Assembly: GCA_003170275.1 (NCBI GenBank)
Contig: PNAM01000042.1
Location: 1-64,000 of the forward strand
Length of the DNA stretch: 64,000 nt
Source of the DNA: Myxococcales bacterium
Lineage (GTDB): Bacteria > Myxococcota_A > Polyangia > Palsa-1104
Direction: 5' to 3'
Shown here: in pieces, positions 25,161 through 33,620 of the stretch
How positions within the stretch are numbered: the stretch's first letter is position 1
How the letters are laid out: every line of letters begins with the position of its first letter
The notes under the pieces: model-generated
Databases searched by the model: none
What the model was told of the DNA's origin: nothing
The model's input: only the letters and a program-made list of their open reading frames with translations
Program-made: the position numbers and the translations under genes

Positions 25161-26246
25161 ATGCCCCTCGACCATTACGTCACGCTCGGCCACTCCGGTT
25201 TGCGCGTCTCGCCGCTGTGCCTCGGCGCCATGACCTTTGGCGAAGACTGGGGCTGGGGCTCGAGCGTGAAGGACTCCGAGCAGATCCTCGATGCGTTCGT
25301 GGCGCGCGGCGGCAACTTCATCGACACCGCCAACGCCTACACCAAGGGCCACTCGGAGAAGATCATCGGCGACCACGTCGGGCGCCACGCCGCCAAGCGC
25401 GATCGCCTGGTGATCGCCACCAAGTTCTTCTCCAACCTGTACCCGGGCGATCCCAACGGCGGCGGCTCGAACCGCAAGGCCATCATCGCCGCGTGCGAGC
25501 ACTCGCTGCGCCGGCTGCAGACCAGCTACATCGATCTCTATTGGATGCACGCGTGGGAGGTCAACACGCCGATCGAGGAGACCATGCGCGCGCTGGAAGA
25601 TCTGGTGCGCGACGGCAAGGTGCGCTACCTGGGCTTCTCGGATACGCCGGCGTGGAAGTGCGCCGAGGCGCAGCTGCTCGCGCGGTTTCGCGGGTGGGCG
25701 CCGCTGGTGGCGCTGCAGATCGAATACTCGCTGCTGCAGCGCACCGTCGAGGGAGAGCTGATGCCGATGGCGCGCGAGCTGGGCATGGGCGTGACGCCGT
25801 GGTCGCCGCTCAAGGGCGGCGTGCTGACCGGAAAGTACGCGCGCGACAAGCACGGTAAGCACGAGCCCGGTCGCGGCGCGTGGACGGTGAGCGCGCTCAA
25901 CGACAAGGCCTACGATCTGATCGAGGAGCTGGGGCGCATCGCGCGCGAGCTCGACACCACCCAGTCGCGCGTGGCGATCGCGTGGGTGCAGGGCCGGCCG
26001 GGCGTGACCTCGACGATCATCGGCGCGCGCACCCTGCAGCAGCTCGAGGACAACCTGGCGGCGGTCGACGTGCGCCTCACGGCCGAGCAGCTCGGCCGGC
26101 TCGAAGCGCTCACCAAGCCCGCGCTCAATTTCCCGGCCGACATGCTCGCCAACGGAGCCGCGTTCTATCAAGGCGGCACCACCATCAACGGCCGCACGGC
26201 TCCGCCCTGGCCCGGCTCCCCCAAAGACGACAGCGAACGCTACTAA
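25161..26246 (+). CDS. aldo/keto reductase
   Basis: 361 aa NAD(P)H-dependent oxidoreductase of the AKR superfamily. Markers are LGHSGLRVSPLCLGAMTFGE, the catalytic Asp-Tyr (FIDTANAY), Lys (VIATKF), His (YWMHAWEVNTP) and the cofactor-binding STIIGARTLQQLEDN. There is an extra Gly-rich loop (GDPNGGGSNRKA) and an unusual C-terminal tail after residue ~325. AGGAGA sits before the ATG. It probably forms an operon with the P450. Its end overlaps that of the AmpG-like gene on the other strand by 4 nt. Confidence 0.9.
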   Translation: MPLDHYVTLGHSGLRVSPLCLGAMTFGEDWGWGSSVKDSEQILDAFVARGGNFIDTANAYTKGHSEKIIGDHVGRHAAKRDRLVIATKFFSNLYPGDPNGGGSNRKAIIAACEHSLRRLQTSYIDLYWMHAWEVNTPIEETMRALEDLVRDGKVRYLGFSDTPAWKCAEAQLLARFRGWAPLVALQIEYSLLQRTVEGELMPMARELGMGVTPWSPLKGGVLTGKYARDKHGKHEPGRGAWTVSALNDKAYDLIEELGRIARELDTTQSRVAIAWVQGRPGVTSTIIGARTLQQLEDNLAAVDVRLTAEQLGRLEALTKPALNFPADMLANGAAFYQGGTTINGRTAPPWPGSPKDDSERY

Positions 26247-27469
26247 CCCGCGTCGGCGGCGATCACTTCGCGCTTGAGGAAGCGGAGCAGCACGATGGCC
26301 GGGACCGCGAGGGTCATCGTGCTGACGAAGAACAGCGGCCAGCCCACCGCGCCCGCCAGGTAACCCGAGCTCGCGCCGACGAGGCGGCCGGCCAGGCCCG
26401 ACGCGCTGGCCAGCAGCGCGAACTGGGTCGCGCTGAAGCGCTTGTTGCACAGCGCCATCAGGAACGCGTCGAGCGCGGCGATCGACAGGCCGGTGCACAG
26501 GTTGTCGACGCCGACCGCGATCCACAGGAGCGGCGTCGAGTGGCCGGCGAGCGCGAGCGCGCTGTACGCGAGGTTGGCGGCCGCCTGCGTGAACGCGAAG
26601 AGGAACAGCGATCGATACAGCCCGAGCCGCGCGACGATTCCGCCGCCGCCGAGCGCGCCGACGATGGTGGCGCTGGTGCCGGCGATCTTGTACACCACGC
26701 CGACCTCGCTGTTGGTGAACGAGAGCGAGAGCAGGAACGGCGTGACCATCACGTTCGCGACCACGTCGCCCACGCGGTACAGCGTGATGAACGCGAGGAT
26801 GGCGATCGCGCCGCGACGGCGAAAATAATCGACCAGCGGATCGATCGCGGCGCTGCGCAGGGTGCGCGGTGGTGCGGCCGCGGCGGGCTCGGGCGCCAGC
26901 CACGTCGTGATCACGCCGACCAGCATGCCGCCCGCCAGGATCGCGTAGACCACGCGCCACGAGACGTGATCGGCGAGCACCAGCGCCAGGCCACCAGAGA
27001 GCACCATCGCCAGCCGATAGCCGAAGATGTAGGTGGCGGTGCCGGCGGCGCGCTCCTCGCGGGTGAGCAGATCGGTGCGATAGGCGTCGGTGACGATGTC
27101 CTGGCTCGCCGACAGGAACGCCACCACCAGCGCGATCACCGCGATCGCGCACGGCGCTGCCGACGGATCGCCCGAGCCCAGCGCCAGGATCGCGACGCCG
27201 AGCGCGAGCTGAAACGTCAGCATCCAGCCGCGCCGCCGGCCGAGCAGCGGCAGCGTGAAGCGATCGAGCAGCGGCGCCCACAGCGGCTTGAGCGAGTAGG
27301 GCAGCGCGACCAGCGAGAGCACGCCGATGGTGCCGAGCGGCACGCCCGCCGAGGTCATCCACGCGGCCAGCGTGGTGCCGGTGAGCAGATAGGGCAGCCC
27401 CGACGCGAGGCCGAACAGGAACATGACCAGCACGCGCCGGGAGCGAAAGACCTCGAGCACGATGCCCAT
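26243..27469 (-). CDS. AmpG-like major facilitator permease
   Basis: 408 aa, about twelve membrane helices. The N terminus FLFGLASGLPYLLTGTTLAA and SASQDIVTDAYRTDLL (helix 4-5 loop) are typical of AmpG/PAT permeases, which import anhydromuropeptides or other small molecules with protons. It begins 11 nt after LarE and is the last gene of the sulfur operon. Co-transcription with cysteine genes is unexpected for muropeptide recycling, so another substrate is possible. Confidence 0.82.
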   Translation of the reverse strand: MGIVLEVFRSRRVLVMFLFGLASGLPYLLTGTTLAAWMTSAGVPLGTIGVLSLVALPYSLKPLWAPLLDRFTLPLLGRRRGWMLTFQLALGVAILALGSGDPSAAPCAIAVIALVVAFLSASQDIVTDAYRTDLLTREERAAGTATYIFGYRLAMVLSGGLALVLADHVSWRVVYAILAGGMLVGVITTWLAPEPAAAAPPRTLRSAAIDPLVDYFRRRGAIAILAFITLYRVGDVVANVMVTPFLLSLSFTNSEVGVVYKIAGTSATIVGALGGGGIVARLGLYRSLFLFAFTQAAANLAYSALALAGHSTPLLWIAVGVDNLCTGLSIAALDAFLMALCNKRFSATQFALLASASGLAGRLVGASSGYLAGAVGWPLFFVSTMTLAVPAIVLLRFLKREVIAADAG

Positions 27470-27480
27470 CGCGGAGGAGG

Positions 27481-28305
27481 TTACTGCTTGCGGCGCAGCT
27501 GCGTGAGCGTCTCGTTCATCGCGCCCGAGCGAAAGCCTTCCAGGTCGAGCGCGACGTAGGTGAAGCCGCAGCGCTTGCCGAGCGCGACGATCGCTTCGCG
27601 GTGCTCGAGAGCGCGCGCGAGCTCGGTCTGTTCAACCTCGAGCCGCGCGATGGTGTCGTGAAAGCGCACGCGCAGCTGGCGGAAGCCGAGGTCGTGCAGG
27701 CCCTCCTCGAACAGGTCGAGCCGCTCCAGGCGCTCCGGCGTGATCTCGGTGCCGTAGGGAAACCGCGACGAGAGACAGGCGAGCTGCGGCTTGTCCCAGG
27801 TCGACAGCTGCAGCCGCCGCGAGGCCTCGCGCACCTCGGCCTTCGACAGCCCGGCCTCGACCAGCGGATGGCGCGCGCCGCGCTCGCTCGACGCCTTCAG
27901 GCCCGGGCGGTGATCGCCGAGGTCATCGACGTTGGTGCCGAGCAGCACCTCCTTGAGCCCGAGGCGATCGGCGTGCGGCCGTGCCAGATCGAGCAGCTCG
28001 GCCTTGCAGTGATAGCAGCGGTCGGTCGGGTTGTGCGAAAAACCCGGGCGCTCCAGCTCGTGCGAGTCGACCACGTCGATGCCCACCGACAGATCGCGCG
28101 CGAACGCGACCGCCAGATCCTTCTCGCGCCGCGCCATGGTCGGCGAGACCGCGGTGAGCGCCCGGGCGCGCGGGCCCAGCTCGTCGGCGGCGATCTTCAG
28201 GACCAGCGCCGAATCCGCGCCGCCCGAAAATGCCACCAACGCGCTGCCGTACCCGCGCACCACCGCGCGCAGCCGCTCGAGCTTTTCCTGCACCACGTCG
28301 GGCAT
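27481..28305 (-). CDS. larE: LarE-type ATP-dependent sacrificial sulfur transferase
   Basis: 274 aa from the ATG at 28305. N-type ATP pyrophosphatase: PP-loop VAFSGGADSALVLK at ~25-38. A CYHC pair (PTDRCYHCKAELL) and a third Cys (QLACLSSRFPYGTEIT) follow. In LarE proteins this third Cys region carries the sulfur donor; versions with three cysteines can hold a [4Fe-4S] cluster that passes on an extra sulfur. It would sulfurate a nicotinate-derived cofactor, but LarB, LarC and LarA are not in the window, so another sulfur acceptor is possible. It lies in the sulfur operon, 2 nt after Sat. Confidence 0.85.
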   Translation of the reverse strand: MPDVVQEKLERLRAVVRGYGSALVAFSGGADSALVLKIAADELGPRARALTAVSPTMARREKDLAVAFARDLSVGIDVVDSHELERPGFSHNPTDRCYHCKAELLDLARPHADRLGLKEVLLGTNVDDLGDHRPGLKASSERGARHPLVEAGLSKAEVREASRRLQLSTWDKPQLACLSSRFPYGTEITPERLERLDLFEEGLHDLGFRQLRVRFHDTIARLEVEQTELARALEHREAIVALGKRCGFTYVALDLEGFRSGAMNETLTQLRRKQ

Positions 28306-28307
28306 CA

Positions 28308-29486
28308 CTAGCCCTTCATAGCATCGATCAGGATCCTTGCCACCTCGGGACGCGAGAACTCGGGCGGCGGCTCCTGCCCGGCGCGCAGTAGCTCGCGCAC
28401 CTTGGTGCCCGAGAGTGACACGCGGTCCGCGTCGGTGTGAGGGCAGGTCTTCTGCGAGGCCATCGCCCCGCACTTGTTGCAGTAGAACGAGTTCTCGAAG
28501 CGCAGCGGCGTGATGCCCATCTCCTCGGGCTGGTACTTGTCGAACTCTTTCTGCGCGTCGTAGCTGCCGTAGTAGCTGCCCACGCCGGCGTGGTCGCGGC
28601 CGACGATGAAGTGGGTGCAGCCGTAGTTCTTGCGCATGATGGCGTGGAAGATCGCCTCCTTCGGGCCGGCGTAGCGCATGGCGGCAGGCAGCGTCGAGAG
28701 CAGCACGCGATCCTTCGGGTAATACCCCGCGAGCAGCGCCTCGTAGCACTTCATGCGCGTCTCGGCGGGGATGTCGTCTTCCTTGGTGTAGCCGACCAGC
28801 GGGTGGATGAGGATGCCGTCGGCGATCTCGAGCGCCACCTTGGTGAGGTACTCGTGCGCGCGGTGGATCGGGTTGCGCGTCTGGAACGCGGCGATGCGCT
28901 TCCAGCCCTTGTCGCGAAAGTACGCGCGGGTCGCGCGCGGATCGTTGTGGTGCGCCGGGAAGGGCGGGGTGCGCTTCTCGACCAGCCAGATCTTGCCGCC
29001 TACGTACAGCTCGCCGAGCTCATGCAGCTGGGCCACACCGGGGTGCTTGGTCTCGGTAGTGCCGTAGACCGCCTGCGCTTCGCGCGCCTGATCGCGATCG
29101 TAGACCTCCTGCACCTCGAGCACCGCGTGCAGCTTGCCGCCCTGCTCGGGCTTGGCCCACAGCGCGACCTCGCCGCCAGCCTTGAGTCGCGACGCCTGCT
29201 CCTTCGACGCCGAGAGCGTCACCGGGATGGTCCACGGCAGCCCGTTCTCCAGGCGCCCCTCGGCGACCACACGCTGATAGTTGGCCTTGCACATGAACCC
29301 GTCGAGCGGCGAGAACGCGCCCGAGGCGATCATCTCGAGGTCGGCCAGCTCGCGGACGTGCAGGTCGAGGCGCGGCAGCGTGCCCGCACGCTTCTTGAGC
29401 TCGGCCGCGCGCTCCGGATCGGCGACGCGATCGATGAGAACGCCGCCGTGCGGCTGGATGGCATCGTGTTCGGTGCTGGGGCTCAT
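28308..29486 (-). CDS. sat: sulfate adenylyltransferase (ATP sulfurylase)
   Basis: 392 aa, the usual length for the monofunctional Sat family. It makes adenosine 5'-phosphosulfate from ATP and sulfate. Signatures: FQTRNPIHRAHEYLTK, IVGRDHAGVGSYY and CNKCGAMASQKTCPH near the C terminus (a four-Cys, probably zinc, site). An ATGA overlap joins it to TusA upstream. APS kinase and APS reductase are absent from the window, so it could supply APS to enzymes elsewhere or run in reverse to oxidise sulfite. Confidence 0.96.
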   Translation of the reverse strand: MSPSTEHDAIQPHGGVLIDRVADPERAAELKKRAGTLPRLDLHVRELADLEMIASGAFSPLDGFMCKANYQRVVAEGRLENGLPWTIPVTLSASKEQASRLKAGGEVALWAKPEQGGKLHAVLEVQEVYDRDQAREAQAVYGTTETKHPGVAQLHELGELYVGGKIWLVEKRTPPFPAHHNDPRATRAYFRDKGWKRIAAFQTRNPIHRAHEYLTKVALEIADGILIHPLVGYTKEDDIPAETRMKCYEALLAGYYPKDRVLLSTLPAAMRYAGPKEAIFHAIMRKNYGCTHFIVGRDHAGVGSYYGSYDAQKEFDKYQPEEMGITPLRFENSFYCNKCGAMASQKTCPHTDADRVSLSGTKVRELLRAGQEPPPEFSRPEVARILIDAMKG

Positions 29487-29752
29487 ACAGTTCCCTTCTG
29501 CAAGCGGTGAACGGTGCGTTTGATGGTGCGAATGCGCCAGCGGCCGCCCTCGTCGGTGCCCTCGGCGACGACCGACAGTACCTCGTGCCCTTCGCCAGCG
29601 AGCGAGCGCGGGACGTTGACGGCCGCGGGCGGGTGATCGACCAGGATGATGAGCTCGGCGCCGAGCGGCAGCTCCTCGAGCGCGAGCTTGGTGCGCACGA
29701 AGGTGTACGGGCAGACCTCGCCGGCCAGATCGAGGAGGTGCTCGCGGGTCAC
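29483..29752 (-). CDS. TusA-like sulfur carrier protein
   Basis: 89 aa from a GTG at 29752 that overlaps the upstream stop (GTGA). TusA/SirA-like fold with the persulfide-carrying Cys in LDLAGEVCPYTFVRTKLALE (Cys13-14) and LGAELIILVDHPPAAVNVPR. It receives sulfane sulfur and passes it to thiolation enzymes. It sits between DsrE-like and Sat genes, matching known sulfur-relay neighbourhoods. It is somewhat longer than the usual 80 residues because of a basic C-terminal tail. Confidence 0.87.
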   Translation of the reverse strand: MTREHLLDLAGEVCPYTFVRTKLALEELPLGAELIILVDHPPAAVNVPRSLAGEGHEVLSVVAEGTDEGGRWRIRTIKRTVHRLQKGTV

Positions 29753-30330
29753 CAGGTCACCTCGATGTCCGCGCAAGGCACGCTCTCCGACATCGGCTCC
29801 AGCGAGTGGCCGAGACCGCGCAGCGTGCCGATCGCGCGCAAGAGCGCATCCGAATGATCGTTGTGCTCGAGCAGCGCCCGGGCCGCGGGGCCGATCAGCA
29901 CTGTGACCTGGAGATCGAGCGCCGCGTAGCCGACCGCGGTGCGCAGCGCCTGCGCCGTCTTCGGGTGGTGCGCGTCGCGCGTGAGCCGCACCAGGATGTG
30001 CCGAACGCCCGCACGTAGCTGGCGATGATCTTCGACGCGCGCGCCGGTGAACGAGATCACCCGCGCGGCGTCGCGCATCATGGCCGCGTGATCGTACTGC
30101 GAGCCTGCGCGCACGATCTCGCTGGGCCCGATCCCGTGCGTCTCGGCATCCATCGCGCACATCACCAACTCGGCGCCCTGGTCGGAGAGCGCTCGCAGCC
30201 GCGCGTCGCCGGCCGCGCGCACGCCGTCGTCCATCAGGAACAGCTGCGTCTCCTCCGGCCGCTCGAGGCGCGCGAGCGCAGCGTCGAGCTGCGAGGTCTC
30301 CGCCAACAGGATGCCCAGGCTAGGGGCCAT
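29749..30330 (-). CDS. DsrE/DsrF-like sulfur-relay protein, two-domain
   Basis: 193 aa from the ATG at 30330, overlapping the JAMM gene by 11 nt. The N-terminal half (LGILLAETSQLDAALARL, VRAAGDARLRALSDQGAELVMC, GARVEDHRQ) and C-terminal half (HILVRLTRDAHHPKTAQ, TAVGYAALDLQVTVLIGPAARALLE) both resemble DsrE-like alpha/beta domains, which relay persulfide sulfur. A Cys in ELVMCAMDAE is a possible carrier residue. It is coupled by GTGA to TusA. Specific partner unknown. Confidence 0.7.
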   Translation of the reverse strand: MAPSLGILLAETSQLDAALARLERPEETQLFLMDDGVRAAGDARLRALSDQGAELVMCAMDAETHGIGPSEIVRAGSQYDHAAMMRDAARVISFTGARVEDHRQLRAGVRHILVRLTRDAHHPKTAQALRTAVGYAALDLQVTVLIGPAARALLEHNDHSDALLRAIGTLRGLGHSLEPMSESVPCADIEVTW

Positions 30331-30802
30331 ACGCGGCCACCTCGACGAACGCGCCCGCCTCGAACCGGAACAGCTTGGCGCCGCGCGCGCCGTCTTTGGT
30401 GACGTCCACCACCAGGAAGTCGACCGGGTAGAGCAGCTCGCCATCGGGCGCCGCCGCGCGGCAGTCCTCGTCGGAGAAGTACGCGCCGACGTCGACGTGC
30501 GAGTGGTAGATGATCTGCACCGGCCGTGGCGATCGCAGGCTCTTGTCGAGGAAGAACAGATCCTTCGCGCCCAGGTTGTACGCGGTGCGCGCGTCGCGCG
30601 GAAAGTGTTGCGGATCTTCGGCGTGCAGCGCGTTCTGCCGGTTCTCGCAGCGCCGCACCTCGGCGTTCTCGAGCGGGCCCTCGGCCCCCGCGCGCAGCTT
30701 GGGGTGGGTTGCCAGCACCAGGCCGCACACCTCTTCCGGATAGCCTTCGCGCGCGTGGGCGTAAATCTGGTCGAGCACTGCGCGGGAGAGCTCACCACTC
30801 AT
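30320..30802 (-). CDS. mec: JAMM/MPN metallopeptidase (Mec+-like)
   Basis: 160 aa. The complete JAMM zinc signature is present: Glu24 (PEEVCG), then H100-S-H102 followed by S110-x2-D113 (YHSHVDVGAYFSDED). In Mycobacterium tuberculosis the homologue Mec+ cuts cysteine off the CysO carrier after CysM has attached it. Here it sits immediately downstream of CysM and near a CysO-like gene, the same set. It overlaps CysM by 11 nt and the DsrE-like gene by 11 nt, so it is tightly co-translated. Confidence 0.9.
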   Translation of the reverse strand: MSGELSRAVLDQIYAHAREGYPEEVCGLVLATHPKLRAGAEGPLENAEVRRCENRQNALHAEDPQHFPRDARTAYNLGAKDLFFLDKSLRSPRPVQIIYHSHVDVGAYFSDEDCRAAAPDGELLYPVDFLVVDVTKDGARGAKLFRFEAGAFVEVAAYGP

Positions 30803-31784
30803 AGTGTTTTTCCCAGCGCAGCGGCGTGAAGTAGCGATCGCCGCGATCGGGCAGCAGCGTCACGATGCAACCCTTCTGTCCCTCGGGCAGCTCGCGCGCC
30901 AGGCGGATCGCGCCCGCCACCGACGCGCCGCCCGAGTGGCCGATGAACAGCCCCTCTTCGCGCGCGACCCGCTCGGCCACGTCCCACGCCTCTTCGGTGG
31001 GCATAGCCAGGATGCGATCCACGCACTCGCCGGGCCGCCAGATCGCCGGCACCAGCGACGAGCCCATGTGCTTGAGCCCCTCGAGACCGTGCAGCGCGTC
31101 GTTCGGCTCGATGGCGATCACCTGGATCTCCGCGCGCGCTTCCTTGAGCCGCCGCCCGGTGCCCATCACGGTGCCGGTGGTGCCGATCCCGGCGACGAAG
31201 TGGGTGACGCGCCCGCCGGTCTGCTCGAGGATCTCCGCGCCGGTCCCGAGGTAGTGCGCGCGCGGGTTCGACTCGTTCGAGTACTGGTCGGGATAGAAAT
31301 AGTTGTCCGGGTCCTTGGCCACCAACTCGCGCACCAGGCGGATCGCGCCGTCCGAGCCTTCCATCGCCGAGGAGTAGATGATGTGCGTGCCGTAGGCCTG
31401 GGTGATCTGCTTGCGCGCCGCGGACACGTTCTCCGGCATCACCAACGACACCTGGTAGCCGAGCGCTGCGCCGACCAGCGAATAGGCCACGCCGGTGTTG
31501 CCGCTGGTGGAATCGATCAGCACCTTGTCGTGCGTCAGCTGGCCGGACGCGATGCCGTCCTTGATCATCTGCAGCGCCGCGCGGTCCTTGACCGACCCGC
31601 CGGGATTCATGAACTCGGCCTTGGCCCAGATCTCCACGCCCGCCCGTGGCTCGAGGTTGCGCAGCCGGATGAGCGGCGTGCCTCCGATCAGGTCGGTGAT
31701 CGATCCGACCACCTGCGACCGGCGCACCACGGCCTCCTCGTCGAGGCACAAGACCGCGGGAAGATGCTTCGGAGCCGTGCTCAC
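30792..31784 (-). CDS. cysM: cysteine synthase CysM-like (PLP)
   Basis: 330 aa from a GTG overlapping the upstream stop (GTGA). Fold-type II PLP enzyme: NPGGSVKDRAA with PLP Lys66, STSGNTGVAYSLVGAA and the GTTGTVMGTGRRL phosphate-binding loop. The family condenses a serine derivative (O-acetyl- or O-phosphoserine) with a sulfur donor. Adjacent CysO-like carrier and Mec+-like peptidase suggest the thiocarboxylate-dependent M. tuberculosis route rather than free sulfide. Compared with CysK at 34327 it has an N-terminal extension of ~25 residues. Confidence 0.92.
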   Translation of the reverse strand: MSTAPKHLPAVLCLDEEAVVRRSQVVGSITDLIGGTPLIRLRNLEPRAGVEIWAKAEFMNPGGSVKDRAALQMIKDGIASGQLTHDKVLIDSTSGNTGVAYSLVGAALGYQVSLVMPENVSAARKQITQAYGTHIIYSSAMEGSDGAIRLVRELVAKDPDNYFYPDQYSNESNPRAHYLGTGAEILEQTGGRVTHFVAGIGTTGTVMGTGRRLKEARAEIQVIAIEPNDALHGLEGLKHMGSSLVPAIWRPGECVDRILAMPTEEAWDVAERVAREEGLFIGHSGGASVAGAIRLARELPEGQKGCIVTLLPDRGDRYFTPLRWEKHYEW

Positions 31785-32095
31785 AGCGAGAGGATCCCCT
31801 TGATCGTGCGCACCGCCCGCAACGCGCCCTGTTCCACGTTCACGTTTGCGTTCGCGTTCGCGTTCGCGATTACGCTGACGTTCACGCCCGGATTCAGCGC
31901 GCGAACGTTGATCGCGATCGCCTCCGACGGCACCGTCAACGTTCCCACGCCGGCCGCCGCCAGATACAACGCCTCGATCTCATCGTCCGCCAGCGCATGC
32001 GCCGCACGCAGCCGTTCCTGGCCGATGCCGCCCACTTCGGGCAGCACCATCTGCCGCGAATAGCGGCGCACTTCGTCGTCGGTGAATCGTCCCAC
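31781..32095 (-). CDS. degenerate ThiF/MoeB-like (E1-like) small protein
   Basis: 104 aa from a GTG that overlaps the CysO-like stop by 1 nt. The N terminus FTDDEVRRYSRQMVLPEVGG followed by IGQERLRAA matches the first ~30 residues of MoeB/ThiF adenylyltransferases, including the RYSRQ arginines. The nucleotide-binding GxGGLG is missing. A short E1-like stretch remains (ALYLAAAGVGTLTV), then ALNPGVNV, an Ala/Asn repeat (NANANANVNV) encoded by a hexanucleotide repeat, and a helical end. So it is a shrunken or decayed E1 homologue kept in frame inside the operon, possibly a regulatory or structural partner of the intact E1-like protein at 33617. Confidence 0.75.
   Translation of the reverse strand: MGRFTDDEVRRYSRQMVLPEVGGIGQERLRAAHALADDEIEALYLAAAGVGTLTVPSEAIAINVRALNPGVNVSVIANANANANVNVEQGALRAVRTIKGILSL
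31833..31888 (-). repeat. in-frame (AACGNG)n hexanucleotide repeat
   Basis: Minus-strand repeats of AACGCG-type units encode Asn-Ala-Asn-Ala-Asn-Val near the C terminus of the E1-like remnant. The unit resembles that in the PEGA kinase at 15998-16055. Confidence 0.65.
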
Positions 32096-32367
32096 TATCC
32101 GCCCGCGATCGCCGGCACGATCGACACTTCGTCGGAGTCCTTGACCGGCGTCTCCAGGTTCTGCAGAAAGCGGATGTCCTCGTCCTTGACGAAGATGTTG
32201 ACGAACCGCCGCACCGCGCCGGCCTCGTCGCAGATGCGCTCCTTGATGCCGGGGAACTTCTTCTCCAGATCGGCGATCAGCTCGCCCACGTTCTTGCCCG
32301 CCGCCAAGACTTCTTCGGAACCCTGGGTGAGCTTGCGCAGCGGCGTCGGGATGCGGACAGTGGCCAT
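32095..32367 (-). CDS. cysO: CysO/MoaD/ThiS-like sulfur carrier protein
   Basis: 90 aa ubiquitin-fold protein from the ATG at 32367 (GGAGAG upstream). It ends PAIAGG, the diglycine tail needed for thiocarboxylation; M. tuberculosis CysO has a similar Gly-Gly end. Core segments: RIPTPLRKLTQGSEEVLAAG, VGELIADLEKKFPGIKERI, VNIFVKDEDIRFL, VKDSDEVSIVPA. It should be adenylated and sulfurated by an E1-like protein, then used by CysM and released by the JAMM peptidase. Context supports CysO over molybdopterin MoaD. Confidence 0.9.
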   Translation of the reverse strand: MATVRIPTPLRKLTQGSEEVLAAGKNVGELIADLEKKFPGIKERICDEAGAVRRFVNIFVKDEDIRFLQNLETPVKDSDEVSIVPAIAGG

Positions 32368-32378
32368 GAGTCTCTCTC

Positions 32379-33620
32379 CTAGGTGAGGATGCTTTCGAAG
32401 GCTTCGATCCGGGGCGCGATGATCTCGAGCGGGCGCGCGGTCGCGGCGAGCGGCTCCTGCGTCTTGAGCCCCTGCCCGGTGATGCAGATCACCGTCGGCT
32501 CGTCGGCCGGGATGCGCCTGGCGTCGAGCAGTCGCTTGGCGGTCGCCACCGTCACGCCGCCGGCGGTCTCGGTGAAGATCCCCTCGGTCTCGGCCAGCAG
32601 CCGGATGCCGGCGACGATCTCCTCGTCGGAGACCGCTTGCGCGGTGCCGCCCGAGGCGCGGATCGCCGCGGCCGCGTACGGCCCGTCGGCCGGATTGCCG
32701 ATCGCCAGCGACTTGGCGATCGTGCTCGGCTGCTTGACCGGCTTGATCGCATCGCGGCCGGCCAGCACCGCCTCGGCGATCGGGCCGCACCCCGCCGCCT
32801 GCGCGCCGTACAGCCGGGTCGTGCCCTTGGCCTCGACCAGCCCGAGCTTGACGAACTCGTCGATCGACTTGGCGATCTTGGTGAGCAGCGAGCCCGACGC
32901 CATCGGCACGATCACGTGCGCCGGCGTGCGCCAGCCGAGCTGCTCCTGGATCTCGAACCCGTACGACTTCGAGCCCTCGGCGTAGTACGGCCGGAGGTTC
33001 ACGTTCACGAACGCCCACGGATGGCGCCCGGCGATCTCCGAGCACAACCGGTTCACGTCGTCGTAGGTGCCCTGCACGCCGATCACCCGCGCGCCGTAGA
33101 TGGTGGTGCCGATGATCTTGCCGGCCTCGAGATCGTGCGGGATCAACACGTAGCACTTGAGACCCGCCTGCGCCGCGTTGGCCGCCGTCGAGTTGCCCAG
33201 GTTCCCCGTCGAGGCGCAGGCCACTGTGTCGTAGCCGAGCTCGCGCGCCTTGGAGAGCGCGACCGAGACCACGCGATCCTTGAACGAGAGGGTGGGGTGG
33301 CACACGGCGTCGTTCTTGACGTACAGCTCCTTGTGGCCGAGCGCCGCGCCGAGCCGGTGACAACGAACCAGCGGCGTGAACCCGACGTCGAGCCCGACGG
33401 TGGGCGGCTGATCGAGCGGCAACAGCTCGCGGTAGCGCCACAGGTTGGTGGGCCGCCGCTGGATGATCTCGCGCGACAAGCGGCGCGAGATTTCGGCGTA
33501 GTCGTACGCGACCTCGAGCGGGCCGAAGCAGTACTCACACACGTGCAGCGCTTCCTTGGGATAGTCGCGCTTGCATTCGCGGCAGCGCAGCGACAGCACC
33601 GTCGAGGAGCGCTCGCTCAT
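32379..33620 (-). CDS. thrC: threonine synthase-like PLP enzyme
   Basis: 413 aa from the ATG at 33620, overlapping the E1-like stop (ATGA). It has an N-terminal zinc-ribbon-like pair of CxxC motifs (LRCREC, CEYC at 13-16 and 28-31), then fold-type II PLP enzyme motifs: NDAVCHPTLSFKDRVVSVAL with PLP Lys114, ACASTGNLGNSTAANAA and VPMASGSLLTKIAK. Sequence layout fits ThrC class proteins that convert O-phosphohomoserine to threonine. Its place inside a CysO-CysM operon suggests a possible side role, for example with O-phosphoserine or a protein-bound thiocarboxylate. Confidence 0.88.
   Translation of the reverse strand: MSERSSTVLSLRCRECKRDYPKEALHVCEYCFGPLEVAYDYAEISRRLSREIIQRRPTNLWRYRELLPLDQPPTVGLDVGFTPLVRCHRLGAALGHKELYVKNDAVCHPTLSFKDRVVSVALSKARELGYDTVACASTGNLGNSTAANAAQAGLKCYVLIPHDLEAGKIIGTTIYGARVIGVQGTYDDVNRLCSEIAGRHPWAFVNVNLRPYYAEGSKSYGFEIQEQLGWRTPAHVIVPMASGSLLTKIAKSIDEFVKLGLVEAKGTTRLYGAQAAGCGPIAEAVLAGRDAIKPVKQPSTIAKSLAIGNPADGPYAAAAIRASGGTAQAVSDEEIVAGIRLLAETEGIFTETAGGVTVATAKRLLDARRIPADEPTVICITGQGLKTQEPLAATARPLEIIAPRIEAFESILT

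Noticed and set aside
28308..28749. An N-terminal extension of LarE into the Sat gene
   Set aside because: The extension is an out-of-frame reading of Sat; the PP-loop begins ~25 residues after the ATG at 28305.
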